Source: Pseudomonas asplenii
Lineage (GTDB): Bacteria; Pseudomonadota; Gammaproteobacteria; Pseudomonadales; Pseudomonadaceae
NCBI RefSeq assembly: GCF_001293465.1
Contig: NZ_JSYZ01000034.1
Span: 1 to 54,168 of the forward strand
Direction: 5' to 3'
DNA length: 54,168 nucleotides
Within the stretch, counting starts at the first letter, position 1, and every line of letters begins with the position of its first letter. The notes under the pieces are model-generated. The model did no database searches. It saw nothing but the letters and a program-made list of their open reading frames with translations, and had not been told where the DNA came from. The position numbers and the translations under genes are program-made. Shown piece after piece: positions 40,506-47,928 of this stretch.

Positions 40506-41095
40506 GCTGCTTCCTTCATGATACTCAAACACTTGGACACAGGAATAAGTGCTGCCTTATCGAGATCATTGCACGCCGCAAAGCATGCGTCGATGAACCC
40601 TTCCCACTCCCTGGCCCATTGCTCAGACGAAAGCTCCAGTCCTAGCCAGTTCAGCAGCCAGCCGCGGAACGCTTCCGGTGTCGGGCACGGATCAACCCCT
40701 TCACTCTGCCCGCCTTGGTGCATCCGGCGGTACCGGAACAGCACCCCCCTGGAGACAAGCTGTGCTTTCTCGAACTTCTTCGCGTACATGCGCTGGCCCA
40801 TGGCGTAGGCAGTCCTGAATAGGGCCTCCTCTGCTTCCTCCCGGTCGTCATCGGTAGCAACCGGGCTGTACATGTGATTGCCGAATGCCTTCAGGTGGGC
40901 CGGCAGCGTGTCGACGGCCTGCTGCACCCGGCCGGCGATAGCCTGGTGCGCTGCGTGGCTTGCAGTCTTCCCGCGCTCCGTGCGCTGCACCATGCAGCCC
41001 AGCAACCCCATTTCCTGCATGACCGCGCCCTGGCTGTCCCTGGCGGTGTAGTAAGCGTCGTGCCAGGCCAAGCGGGCCGAGTTGAGTTTCATCAT
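40502..41095 (-). CDS. Q-position regulator-like protein
   Basis: 197 aa. SARLAWHDAYYTARDSQGAV, HAAHQAIAGRVQQAVDTLPA, HLKAFGNHMYSP and FRYRRMHQGGQSEGVDPCP: a family I recall from Pseudomonas phages in the slot after ninG, where lambda has Q. It precedes the tandem terminators of the late leader, as an antiterminator would. There is no recognised DNA-binding motif, so the role is inferred from position. Confidence 0.6.
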   Translation of the reverse strand: MMKLNSARLAWHDAYYTARDSQGAVMQEMGLLGCMVQRTERGKTASHAAHQAIAGRVQQAVDTLPAHLKAFGNHMYSPVATDDDREEAEEALFRTAYAMGQRMYAKKFEKAQLVSRGVLFRYRRMHQGGQSEGVDPCPTPEAFRGWLLNWLGLELSSEQWAREWEGFIDACFAACNDLDKAALIPVSKCLSIMKEAA

Positions 41096-41688
41096 GCTGC
41101 AGCACTCTTCAGTTTGCGGATCTTGGCCCGGTAAGTGGCCTTGATGGCTTTGAGATCATCGACGGTGTACTTGCGCACGCTCTGGTCAGCTTCGAGCGCT
41201 TCAACTGCTGCAAGACCAATCCTGGCAATCAGCCCAATCCGGTAGTCCACGGCATTGCCGGACAGGAAGCGATTGTCTTGCTTACTCTGTGCGTGGCAGT
41301 TGCGCTCATCGAATCGCAAGTGCGGCGCGGAGCCGACGCTGCGATAGTGGCCTGCATCCACCGCATTGCCGCTCCAGTCCAGTGGCTTCCCGCTGGAGAT
41401 GCAGAGGTGGCCGGCAGCCTGATCACGGGCGCGGATGTACTCATTGAACGCCTGCTGGGCTTCGCGCATGTGGTCGCCGCGGGACTTCAGCCTTTCCTTG
41501 CGGACCTTGATCTCTTTCCGCTCGACCTGGGCCAGGGACTTGCGGGCCTTTTCCTGATTCGTGCTAGCCGTGGCGAGTGCGCACTTTGGACTGCACACCG
41601 CCTGACCGAGGCGCTGCGGGACGAATGAGACCCCGCATGCGGAGTTCTTGCACTTTTTCGGGCGTGGCTTTTTGGCAGCGATCACCAT
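41092..41688 (-). CDS. ninG: recombination protein NinG/Rap
   Basis: 198 aa. N-terminal zinc-like motif (KPRPKKCKNSACGVSFVP, then QAVCSPKCALATA), a helical linker and the NinG core (EYIRARDQAAGHLCISSGKP, WSGNAVDAGHYRSVGSAPHL and RFDERNCHAQSKQDNRFLSG). In lambda, Rap is a structure-specific endonuclease acting in recombination. It is in the nin-like region between NinB and the Q-position protein. Confidence 0.9.
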   Translation of the reverse strand: MVIAAKKPRPKKCKNSACGVSFVPQRLGQAVCSPKCALATASTNQEKARKSLAQVERKEIKVRKERLKSRGDHMREAQQAFNEYIRARDQAAGHLCISSGKPLDWSGNAVDAGHYRSVGSAPHLRFDERNCHAQSKQDNRFLSGNAVDYRIGLIARIGLAAVEALEADQSVRKYTVDDLKAIKATYRAKIRKLKSAAA

Positions 41689-42008
41689 TTCATCTCCTTG
41701 ATCGAGCCGAAATCGAAATCGGGTAGCGTGCTTGCATCGTTCAGGTAGTCGACCATGATCTGCACATCAGCTTGCGTGCATGCACCCGGTCCGGCCTGCC
41801 ATAGGCTCATGGGGTCAGTGTTATGCATGGCGCCACGGCAAGAGATTCCGTAGCGGCAATACATGCCGTCGACCACAACCCCTACGCGAGCCTTCCCTTT
41901 GTCGAAGTAGACGATGTGGTGCTTTCCACTTTCGGCGCGGATGAGCTTCGCGCACTTGCGGTTGCTGCGCTTGATCCATTTCTGAATGTCTTCGCTGTAG
42001 ATACTCAT
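41682..42008 (-). CDS. hypothetical nin-region protein
   Basis: 108 aa, ATGA overlap with ninB. MSIYSEDIQKWIKRSNRKC, then HHIVYFDKGKARVGVVVDGM and QIMVDYLNDASTLPDFDFGS. Soluble, no recognised domain. Confidence 0.65.
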   Translation of the reverse strand: MSIYSEDIQKWIKRSNRKCAKLIRAESGKHHIVYFDKGKARVGVVVDGMYCRYGISCRGAMHNTDPMSLWQAGPGACTQADVQIMVDYLNDASTLPDFDFGSIKEMKW

Positions 42009-42463
42009 GCCGCCTCCCCCATGTTGCAGCGCATCTTCATGTACTCACTGTCCTCAGGGTGGGATAGGTAGATCCCGTGCTCGTTGGCCCACATGTCGAC
42101 GCAGGTCATGAAGTTGTGCATGGCCCCCTTGTCCAGCTCGCTGGTGTGGCGCAGCTCGTAGCGCTCGGTGATCTCGCCTGTCTTGAGATTGATGTCGCGG
42201 ATCACCTCCTCGCCCAGGAACGTCTGCTTCAGGTTGCGCTTCATGTTCTCCATGTTCATGGGTGCACCGGTGGCGAAGGTGGTCTTGCCCATGCGCACGA
42301 AGAACTGGGCGGCCTCCTCGCACCACTTGTGGAACAGGGCGTTCTGCGGAAGGCTCCGGCCGGCGCCGGTGATCGCCACATTGCAGGGAAAGCCCTTCTT
42401 CCGGATGGCGGCCTGCAGTTCGGCAAGGTCGCTGATCTGGTTTAGTCTGATTTTCTCGACCAT
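42005..42463 (-). CDS. ninB: recombination protein NinB
   Basis: 152 aa. AITGAGRSLPQNALFHKWCE and EAAQFFVRMGKTTFATGAPM, then ELRHTSELDKGAMHNFMTCV, are the hallmark stretches of NinB (Orf of lambda), a single-strand DNA binding recombination mediator. It follows the DnaC-like gene and one small gene. Confidence 0.9.
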   Translation of the reverse strand: MVEKIRLNQISDLAELQAAIRKKGFPCNVAITGAGRSLPQNALFHKWCEEAAQFFVRMGKTTFATGAPMNMENMKRNLKQTFLGEEVIRDINLKTGEITERYELRHTSELDKGAMHNFMTCVDMWANEHGIYLSHPEDSEYMKMRCNMGEAA

Positions 42464-42684
42464 CAGCGGGCCTCCCGCGCTTCAAGCATGATGTCTGCGA
42501 ACTCGTATGCCGCTTCGGAGTACTCTTTCATGTTCCGGTAGGCGCGGTGATTCCCATCCTCATCCTTGCAGCCCCACCCACGAGAGATGACCATCGCGTT
42601 CAGAGCGGTCATAGCGATCTCGTCCCGCAGGCGGACCAGATCATCTGGTGTACCGGCTGCGATTGCTTTTGCTGGCCTTGACAT
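42463..42684 (-). CDS. small hypothetical protein
   Basis: 73 aa from ATG 42684 (overlapping the DnaC-like stop); a GTG one codon earlier is possible. LVRLRDEIAMTALNAMVISR, GWGCKDEDGNHRAYRNMKEY. Common in Pseudomonas phages at this position, as I recall, with no known function. Confidence 0.6.
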   Translation of the reverse strand: MSRPAKAIAAGTPDDLVRLRDEIAMTALNAMVISRGWGCKDEDGNHRAYRNMKEYSEAAYEFADIMLEAREAR

Positions 42685-43490
42685 CACACACCATCCTTGC
42701 GCAGCCGCGCCGATTCACCAGTGAACACAAGCCCGATACCGCGACCTTCCCGCAGACGGTCTACCGATCGCTCGCCAAGCACTTCGCCCAGGCGGTCGAA
42801 ATCCAGGTTGGAGATCACGATGGTCGGGCGCTTGTCCTCGTAGCGGCCGTTGATCACGGTGAACAGGGTCGCCAACTCGTACTCGCTGGGCTTGGTTGCA
42901 CCTACTTCGTCGATGATCAGCAGGTCAGGGTCGACCAGGCTGGCGAACGCCTGAGCCTCGCTGTACTCGGCCTTATCGCCGTAGCTGCCCTTGATGTACT
43001 GGAGCATTCCTGCAACGGTGCGGTACACGGCGGTCATGCCGGTGGTGATCATGATCGAGCCGGCGATGGCGGCGGCCAGGTGGGTTTTGCCAGTGCCCGG
43101 GGTGCCGGTCATGACGACGCAACGACCATCGTCACGGTGCTGGCGGAAGTTCTCGGCGTACTGCTTGCACCGGGCCAGGTTGTGACGCTGGTTCTCGGTT
43201 TCTGTCCGGTAGTTGGCGAAGGTCTTGTCCATGAACCGGCGAGGGATCAGGGAAGCCCCCAGCCTGCGCTCCAGGCGCGCTGCCGCCATTCGCCCTTGGG
43301 CTTCCTGCTGATCGATCAAGTCCTGGGCCTCACGGACCTCGCGGGAGCATTCAGGGCACCCGCTCTGCCCGCTCTTGCGGATTATCACCGCGAACTCGCC
43401 GTGCTTGTCGCACTTGCCAGGCTGCTTGGCGATCACGCCCAGGCGGCGCTCGATGTCGTTCACTTCCAAGTCGATGGCGTTAGAAATCAT
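42684..43490 (-). CDS. DnaC-like helicase loader ATPase
   Basis: 268 aa from ATG 43490. Walker A GTPGTGKT (129-136), Walker B LLIIDEVG (about 187) and sensor region IVISNLDFDRLGEVLGERSV then DRLREGRG. An N-terminal Cys/His cluster (CDKH and CPEC) may bind zinc. By analogy with DnaC and lambda P it loads the host helicase at the phage origin together with the upstream O-like protein, whose gene it overlaps by 11 bases. Confidence 0.9.
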   Translation of the reverse strand: MISNAIDLEVNDIERRLGVIAKQPGKCDKHGEFAVIIRKSGQSGCPECSREVREAQDLIDQQEAQGRMAAARLERRLGASLIPRRFMDKTFANYRTETENQRHNLARCKQYAENFRQHRDDGRCVVMTGTPGTGKTHLAAAIAGSIMITTGMTAVYRTVAGMLQYIKGSYGDKAEYSEAQAFASLVDPDLLIIDEVGATKPSEYELATLFTVINGRYEDKRPTIVISNLDFDRLGEVLGERSVDRLREGRGIGLVFTGESARLRKDGV

Positions 43491-44352
43491 ACGAACCGTC
43501 CTCGTTCTGGGTGCGTCCACGGGCGTAGTCGATCAAGTCGAAACCGTGGTGGCGGGAGTTCGTGACTGGCTGCGAGCGGCTATCACGGATGCGGTTGATC
43601 ACCCACTGCGCCTTGAAGCCCTGCCAGCCGGCGGACAGCGCCTCGGTGATTGCGTCGGATGCGGAGATACCAGCCTCGGCGCACTTGGTGAGTTCGGAAT
43701 TCACGGTCGACCAGACTGTCGCGGTGACAGCGGCCTTCTTCGCCTTGCGCTGGGCCAGCCAGTCGGCCAGCAATTGCTCTGGCACCTGGTGCGGGTTGTC
43801 GGCGAGCAACTGGGCCAGTCCGAACGGGGTCTTGCGATCAGCCTTTGGCTCGGAAACCGGATCGGCCTGAACCTTGGGGGGGCATGTAACATCTTCCGAA
43901 GGAAGATTTACATAGGGGGTTTCTTTCTTTGAATAGAGAAGGGAAGTTGCCGTTTCGGTCTCACTCGGATCTTTTCTCAGTGAGACAATTTGGGCTGAGT
44001 GAGATGATTTGGTCTCAGTGAGATTCTTTGGTTTTTCCTCAAAGAAAATCCACTCCGACACGGGCGATATACCGATGTCGCCGCGACTGCCACCTATCCG
44101 GTAGATAACCCGGCGCTCCAGCAAATGGCTGATAGCCTTCGACGTGACGTCCCTGCGCATGTTTGTCAGTTTGCCGAGATCATCGGCGGTAAGGCGCTTC
44201 GTTTCGACCTGGTACCCAATGGTTTGACGGGCGATAGCCATCACAACCCGCAACTCACGGGCCGGCAGATCTACTGTGGAAAGCGCCTCCATAACGGAAT
44301 TGTCCATTCGGGTGAACCCCCTGGACTTGTCAATGGAGACGATTTTTGTCAT
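43480..44352 (-). CDS. O-like replication initiation protein
   Basis: 290 aa from ATG 44352 (AGGAAAATC upstream). An N-terminal winged-helix region (GFTRMDNSVMEALSTVDLPA, RELRVVMAIARQTIGYQV, then LTADDLGKLTNMRRDVTSKA) is typical of Phage_rep_O. The middle carries the iterons in its DNA and the encoded protein there looks disordered. The C-terminal half (VPEQLLADWLAQRKAKKAAV, and GFKAQWVINRIRD) may contact the loader. It should bind the origin inside its own gene as in lambda. Confidence 0.85.
   Translation of the reverse strand: MTKIVSIDKSRGFTRMDNSVMEALSTVDLPARELRVVMAIARQTIGYQVETKRLTADDLGKLTNMRRDVTSKAISHLLERRVIYRIGGSRGDIGISPVSEWIFFEEKPKNLTETKSSHSAQIVSLRKDPSETETATSLLYSKKETPYVNLPSEDVTCPPKVQADPVSEPKADRKTPFGLAQLLADNPHQVPEQLLADWLAQRKAKKAAVTATVWSTVNSELTKCAEAGISASDAITEALSAGWQGFKAQWVINRIRDSRSQPVTNSRHHGFDLIDYARGRTQNEDGSYDF
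43957..44032. repeat. replication origin iterons inside the O-like gene
   Basis: Three direct repeats of consensus CTCAGTGAGATNNTTTGGT start at 43976, 43995 and 44014, exactly 19 bp apart; a degenerate copy (CTCACTCGG) precedes at 43960. Flanking DNA on the left (43905-43955) is richer in A and T. Tandem iterons in the middle of an O-like gene are the classic lambda origin layout. Confidence 0.8.
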
Positions 44353-44355
44353 GAT
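44327..44355 (+). promoter_or_regulatory. possible promoter of a short antisense RNA
   Basis: TTGTCA (44327-44332), 17 bp, CATGAT (44350-44355), on the strand opposite to the O-like gene start, with a terminator 30 bases downstream. The likely product of about 45-50 nt would cover the O ribosome site, recalling oop RNA of lambda. Confidence 0.35.
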
Positions 44356-44383
44356 TTTCCTCACATGTTGCTGTAACGAAATC

Positions 44384-44408
44384 GCCGACCTCGTCCGTCG
44401 GCTTTTTT
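44384..44408 (+). terminator. plus-strand terminator upstream of O-like gene
   Basis: GCCGAC-CTCGTCC-GTCGGC followed by six T. No plus-strand gene ends here, so it must serve antisense transcription in the early leftward operon. Confidence 0.7.
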
Positions 44409-44444
44409 GTGCCTGTAATTCGGCAGAGTCCCTCTGGGTGTCCC

Positions 44445-44651
44445 TTAAGAGTCCCTGCCTGAGGCCCTCATTGGGGTAACCAACTGAAGGACCTGGGCCT
44501 TCTTCCGGCCTACTGCCGACAAAGCACCTTCGGCAATCGATGCTTCCGTGATCAGGTTCACGCCCTGGCTGAGCGTCATTCCGTTGGCCCTCATCAGGGC
44601 CTCAACCTGTCGCCTGGCTTCGGGCGACAACTTCTCGATTTCAAACTGCAT
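44445..44651 (-). CDS. small RHH-like regulatory protein
   Basis: 68 aa from ATG 44651 with GGAGG 5 nt upstream. FEIEKLSPEARRQVEALMRA then GMTLSQGVNLITEASIAEG looks like a small ribbon-helix-helix protein. In the cII position between cro and O, so perhaps an early regulator, but it bears no resemblance to CII. Confidence 0.55.
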   Translation of the reverse strand: MQFEIEKLSPEARRQVEALMRANGMTLSQGVNLITEASIAEGALSAVGRKKAQVLQLVTPMRASGRDS

Positions 44652-44670
44652 TCGGCCCTCCAAAGGGGCT

Positions 44671-44871
44671 TCAGCCCGCGATATCTTCCTGCTTGTCCTG
44701 CATCAGCTCCTCGATAACGCCATTCGCCACTGCCCACTCGATGATTTCGTAGAGGTAGGTCGCATGCTGCATGCGGGTCTTGCTCGCTGCCTTACGCAGG
44801 ATTCGGTCGAGAACAGGCTCGAATCGCACCTTCACTGGGATGGCGCGCTTTTGGCTTGGGTCCATGTACAT
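44671..44871 (-). CDS. small early protein, RHH-like
   Basis: 66 aa from ATG 44871 (AGGA 9 nt upstream; a second ATG two codons on). AIPVKVRFEPVLDRILRKAA then RMQHATYLYEIIEWAVANGV has the strand-helix-helix order of Arc/MetJ-type proteins. It follows cro in the leftward operon. Confidence 0.55.
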   Translation of the reverse strand: MYMDPSQKRAIPVKVRFEPVLDRILRKAASKTRMQHATYLYEIIEWAVANGVIEELMQDKQEDIAG

Positions 44872-44902
44872 GCAAGGTTTCCTTTGTGGCTGTAAAAGTG
44901 GA

Positions 44903-45112
44903 TTAGGCAGCTTGTTGAGGGATGCTTGGGCGCAGATCGCGGGCCTTGATCGCGCCTTTGGTGGCGATCTCTGCCTTGATTGCGATCTCCGCAGTGCAGC
45001 CATGAAGGCCGCGAACCCAGCCGCTTACGGTCCCCTGCTTTACGCCAAGGGCTTCTGCGGTGGCCTGCTGTGAGCCGAAATGCTTCACCAGCGCGTCAAA
45101 GTGTTTGTTCAT
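44903..45112 (-). CDS. Cro-like helix-turn-helix protein (prophage B)
   Basis: 69 aa. LVKHFGSQQATAEALGVKQG then TVSGWVRGLHGCTAEIAIKA is a Cro/YdaS-type helix-turn-helix. It is divergent from the cI-like gene with three operators between, so it acts as the lytic switch repressor. Confidence 0.85.
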   Translation of the reverse strand: MNKHFDALVKHFGSQQATAEALGVKQGTVSGWVRGLHGCTAEIAIKAEIATKGAIKARDLRPSIPQQAA

Positions 45113-45128
45113 GATTATCCGCCCATAT

Positions 45129-45190
45129 AAAGGGATGCCTTTATGCTAGTTGAAAGGAACACCTTTTTGCAACAACAAAGGCTGACCTTT
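45129..45190. promoter_or_regulatory. OR-like operator triplet AAAGG-N4-CCTTT
   Basis: Three 14-bp palindromes, each AAAGG and CCTTT around four variable bases (GATG, AACA, CTGA), start at 45129, 45153 and 45177: exactly 24 bp apart. They sit between the cro-like and cI-like genes. Further copies occur around the PL-like promoter at 47076 and 47101. The regular spacing suits cooperative repressor dimers. Confidence 0.88.
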
Positions 45191-45202
45191 AAATTGGCGA
45201 CC

Positions 45203-45907
45203 ATGGAACTCAAAGATCGCCTCAAGAAGGCAAGAAAAGACGCCGGCCTTACTCAGGCCGAGCTTGCAGACCGTGTCGGCATCAAACAGGCCTCGGTTTC
45301 TGAGATCGAGCGCGGGCTTACACGGACAAGCGGGTACCTGGTCCAGCTGGCCCAGGTTTGCGGCGTTGACCCCGTTTGGCTCTCCGAAGGGACTGGAGCG
45401 CCTGAACCCACTCGACCAGCAAGCAATGCAACGATGCTGGGCCCGATCTCAGTCTGGGACGACGACACACCGCTGGATGACGATGAGGTCTATGTGCCGT
45501 TCTTGAAGGAAGTCGAGTTGTCGGCCGGCTCGGGCCGGACGGTGATCCAGGAGTCAAGCAGTAGGAAGCTGAGGTTCGGCAAGCAGACATTGCGCAACCA
45601 GGGCGTTCAGGCCGACCAGGCCGTATGCGTCACAGTCCATGGCAACTCGATGGAGCCGGTCCTTCCTGACGGAAGCACCGTCGGCGTTGATCGATCGTGC
45701 ACCGCGGTGAAGGACGGCAAGATGTATGCGATCGACCACGGCGGCGAGTTGCGAGTGAAGACGCTCTACCGCATCCCTGGCGGGGGACTGCGTTTTCGCA
45801 GCTTCAACCAGGATGAGCACCCAGACGAGGAATACACCGCCGATGACCTGGCCGAGAAGTCGATCAGCGTGCTGGGCAAGGTGTTCTGGTACTCGGTTCT
45901 GCTCTGA
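45203..45907 (+). CDS. CI-like repressor, HTH + S24 peptidase (prophage B)
   Basis: 234 aa from ATG 45203; a frame from 45143 would translate through the operators. The helix-turn-helix is at 5-58 (ARKDAGLTQAELADRVGIKQ then ASVSEIERGL). The S24 domain has the cleavage pair A108-G109 (LSAGSG), catalytic S149 in HGNSMEP and K186 in RVKTLYR, all intact, so RecA-stimulated self-cleavage is expected. It holds prophage B silent through the 24-bp-spaced operators. Confidence 0.92.
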   Translation: MELKDRLKKARKDAGLTQAELADRVGIKQASVSEIERGLTRTSGYLVQLAQVCGVDPVWLSEGTGAPEPTRPASNATMLGPISVWDDDTPLDDDEVYVPFLKEVELSAGSGRTVIQESSSRKLRFGKQTLRNQGVQADQAVCVTVHGNSMEPVLPDGSTVGVDRSCTAVKDGKMYAIDHGGELRVKTLYRIPGGGLRFRSFNQDEHPDEEYTADDLAEKSISVLGKVFWYSVLL

Positions 45908-45932
45908 TTAGCCTGCGTTTCCGACTATTTTT

Positions 45933-46056
45933 CTGAAATTGATTTCAGCAATCCGTGCTATTGACCGATAGCATGACTGAACCTGCGCGATCTGGGTTCG
46001 TCTGATCTATAGTGACGTTGCGCGCCACGTTTTGTAATTTCGGATTTCGTGGCGCG
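45933..46056. promoter_or_regulatory. Dyads between cI and the toxin-antitoxin-like pair
   Basis: Three inverted repeats: CTGAAAT-TG-ATTTCAG (45933-45948), TGCTAT-TGACCG-ATAGCA (45956-45973) and CGCGCCACG / CGTGGCGCG (46021-46029 and 46048-46056). None has a T-run, so they are more likely protein sites than terminators. Confidence 0.45.
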
Positions 46057-46065
46057 AGAATTCAT

Positions 46066-46093
46066 TTGACAACCATATGGTGCAGACCATAAT
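46066..46093 (+). promoter_or_regulatory. promoter with internal operator-like palindrome
   Basis: TTGACA (46066-46071), 16 bp, CATAAT (46088-46093). The perfect palindrome ACCATATGGT (46072-46081) lies in the spacer, as expected for an autoregulated toxin-antitoxin operon. Confidence 0.6.
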
Positions 46094-46148
46094 CGCGAGC
46101 CGCACTTAATTCCGAGGCGGCAAGGTCCTAAGGAGGGAGGAAAAGCTG

Positions 46149-46640
46149 ATGCACATCATCACTCAGAATGACCGCATGGAGCGGATGAGTGACTACCTGA
46201 GAGGCGAAGCCGTTAGATCGCTTGATCTGCTGCGCCAAATCGACGGGACTATCGAAGCACTGGTCCTCATGCGCCGACAAATGGACGCTTTCCACGAGGC
46301 AATTCAAAGCCTGAACGCGACAGTCTTGAGCGCAAAAAATTGCTTCTTTAAAGAAGAAGAGATCATTCCATCCCTTGAGCAGGCTCAAGAGATTTTGGCA
46401 AAAATCCACTCAGACCTTGAGCAACGCCTGGTCGCCGCTAGGAAAGCTCCTGAACTGCGTTCCGAGGACGGTGTAGATGATGCTTATGCGCAAGCCATCA
46501 ATTCTATTTTGAGCTATAACGCCGCGATAGAGCAGCTCCGCTGGAATATCCTGGAGCACAACGCAGACATGGAAGGTCGCCAAGAATCAAAATTGCTGAC
46601 CACTGACGAAGACATTGATGATCTGTTCAGCAACCTGTGA
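46149..46640 (+). CDS. hypothetical protein, possible antitoxin partner
   Basis: 163 aa behind a good ribosome site (AGGAGGGAGG). Nearly all helical with a Cys/Phe-rich turn (SAKNCFFKEEEIIPSLEQAQ). It is followed by a GTG-overlapping RelE-like gene. I do not recognise it as a known antitoxin; the pairing is inferred from the coupling and promoter layout. Confidence 0.6.
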   Translation: MHIITQNDRMERMSDYLRGEAVRSLDLLRQIDGTIEALVLMRRQMDAFHEAIQSLNATVLSAKNCFFKEEEIIPSLEQAQEILAKIHSDLEQRLVAARKAPELRSEDGVDDAYAQAINSILSYNAAIEQLRWNILEHNADMEGRQESKLLTTDEDIDDLFSNL

Positions 46641-46927
46641 ATCTAATAATCAGAGCATTGGACGTTTCAAGCGATAGGTTCAAGAAGGCCTTGGGAAAGC
46701 TCCCTGAAGGCATAAAGGCTCAGGCCAAGCAGGCCCTGAAGGACTTGCTGAAGCACCCTCAGCCTGGATATCTCAAGCTGGAGAAGCTCAAGGGCTACAA
46801 GCGTCCAGATATCTATACGATTCACTTTACAGGGAACAACTCCCACAAAATCAGTTTTGAAATGTCGTCTGACAAAGCAATCATGCGAAACGTCGGAACC
46901 CACAAGCTGATTGATAGGAATCCATAG
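46637..46927 (+). CDS. RelE/ParE-like toxin
   Basis: 96 aa with a GTG start at 46637 overlapping the preceding stop. FKKALGKLPEGIKAQAKQAL then YLKLEKLKGYKRPDIYTIHF and KISFEMSSDKAIMRNVGTHK follow the RelE/ParE fold order: helices first, then a beta sheet ending in a basic strand. This family cuts mRNA at the ribosome or poisons gyrase. Expressed in the lysogen, it may stabilise the prophage or act in defence. Confidence 0.72.
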   Translation: MNLIIRALDVSSDRFKKALGKLPEGIKAQAKQALKDLLKHPQPGYLKLEKLKGYKRPDIYTIHFTGNNSHKISFEMSSDKAIMRNVGTHKLIDRNP

Positions 46928-46949
46928 CCCGGCCCAGCGCCGGGCTTTT
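46926..46949 (+). terminator. terminator after toxin gene
   Basis: GCCCGGC-CCAGC-GCCGGGC followed by five T, starting at the toxin stop codon; separates the toxin-antitoxin-like unit from the PL region. Confidence 0.9.
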
Positions 46950-47075
46950 TGTTTCCGCCCTCCCCATCCTTCCCAGAGCCTGACGCCCATCATTGCAGGC
47001 GCAGACCTGCGCCGCCCCTCCTGAGCCGATTTCCCTTCCCTCAATTCGCCATCGCATAGGTGCCTTTAAAAAAAT

Positions 47076-47117
47076 AAAGGCAAACCTGTTGACTCCAAAT
47101 AAAGGCTACCCTATATT
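47076..47117 (+). promoter_or_regulatory. PL-like promoter with operators (prophage B)
   Basis: TTGACT (47089-47094), 17 bp, TATATT (47112-47117), close to consensus. Two operator variants overlap it: AAAGG-CAAA-CCTGT (47076-47089) and AAAGG-CTAC-CCTAT (47101-47114), 25 bp apart. The CI-like repressor should shut this promoter in the lysogen. It drives the DGR target gene and everything downstream. Confidence 0.82.
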
Positions 47118-47166
47118 TTGATTCAACGAGGCGCTACACAGCCCCTCGCCAGGCCCTCAAGGCCAC

Positions 47167-47176
47167 CGCTCTTTAA
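47167..47176 (+). promoter_or_regulatory. boxA-like antitermination element
   Basis: CGCTCTTTAA is an exact match to the boxA core that binds the NusB-S10 complex. It lies some 45 bases into the expected PL transcript and is followed by small dyads (GGATCGATCC at 47194-47203; CCTGG-AA-CCAGG at 47203-47214) that could serve as boxB. No N-like gene is recognised. Confidence 0.6.
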
Positions 47177-47448
47177 AAACCTGAAATCTTCGCGGATCGA
47201 TCCCTGGAACCAGGTACAGCGCGAAACACAAATTTCGATCCCCATGCAGGCTCTGGAACCTGCCGGACCTCACTCATTGAGGTACGCCAAACCATGCAAG
47301 CCAGTCGGGAAGAACACCGTCCACGAAATGTGTGACCCGGCCAGAGAGAGGACTCCGGCGCCGCGCATGGGGAGGAGAACAGATTTCACTGCTTGGCCTT
47401 CGAGGTTGAGGGCCAATCGGGAAATCAACCCGACATAGGAACACTGCA
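47177..47448 (+). other. long leader of the PL operon
   Basis: About 270 bases without a gene. Small hairpins are visible (for example GCAGG-CTCTGGAA-CCTGC near 47245). It ends in AGGAACACTGCA before the first DGR target ATG. The long leader could hold additional control of the target genes. Confidence 0.4.
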
Positions 47449-47928
47449 ATGACCGAACAACAGAAACTGACTCCCCCAGCAATCGGCGAAATCTGGCAGG
47501 GCCAGGGCGGCATCTACGCCGGCATCGTTCCTGCGCGCAACGGCGCCCAGGCATATCACCTGATCATTGGTGACGAGCTGGGCCGCTTCGAATGGGGCCC
47601 TTACGGCGAGGATTCGCCGGCCAAGAGCATGATCGACGGCCTGGCGAACACCCAGGCCATGGTCGAATCCGATGCCAATTACCCTGCCGCCGTAGCCGCG
47701 TACGAGCACAAAGCCGATGGTCATGCCGACTTCTATCTGCCGGCCGCCGCCGAGCTGTACGAAGCATGGCTGAACCTGGGGAGCAACGACTTTGGGTGGG
47801 TCTGGTCATCTTCGCAGCGCTCCGCCATCAACGCATTCATTCTGGGTTTCGGAGGTGGCTTTCAGCTCAACCACGGCAAGTACGACGAGTTCCGTGTCCG
47901 CCCCGTCCGCAGATTACTCATTCAGTAA
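47449..47928 (+). CDS. DGR target protein 1 (DUF1566-like, with VR1)
   Basis: 159 aa. The N-terminal part is GEIWQGQGGIYAGIVPARNG, then FEWGPYGEDSPAKSMIDGLA; the C-terminal half has DFYLPAAAELYEAWLNLGSN and WSSSQRSA with a variable stretch up to EFRVRPVRR. This is the DUF1566/C-type-lectin-like scaffold used by DGR targets. The variable residues (I-N-A-F-I-LGFGGGFQ-LNHG) are where the template has AAC/AAT codons. No signal peptide or tail domain is present. It is the first gene of the PL operon, some 6 kb from the template. Confidence 0.88.
   Translation: MTEQQKLTPPAIGEIWQGQGGIYAGIVPARNGAQAYHLIIGDELGRFEWGPYGEDSPAKSMIDGLANTQAMVESDANYPAAVAAYEHKADGHADFYLPAAAELYEAWLNLGSNDFGWVWSSSQRSAINAFILGFGGGFQLNHGKYDEFRVRPVRRLLIQ
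47812..47915 (+). repeat. DGR variable repeat VR1
   Basis: Aligns without gaps to the template repeat at 53903-54006. I count 13 substitutions in the core, all at positions where the template has A (for example AAC to ATC, AAT to GGT, GAC to GGC). The A-poor 3' part (TTCCGTGTCCGCCCCGTCCG) is identical. Confidence 0.93.
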
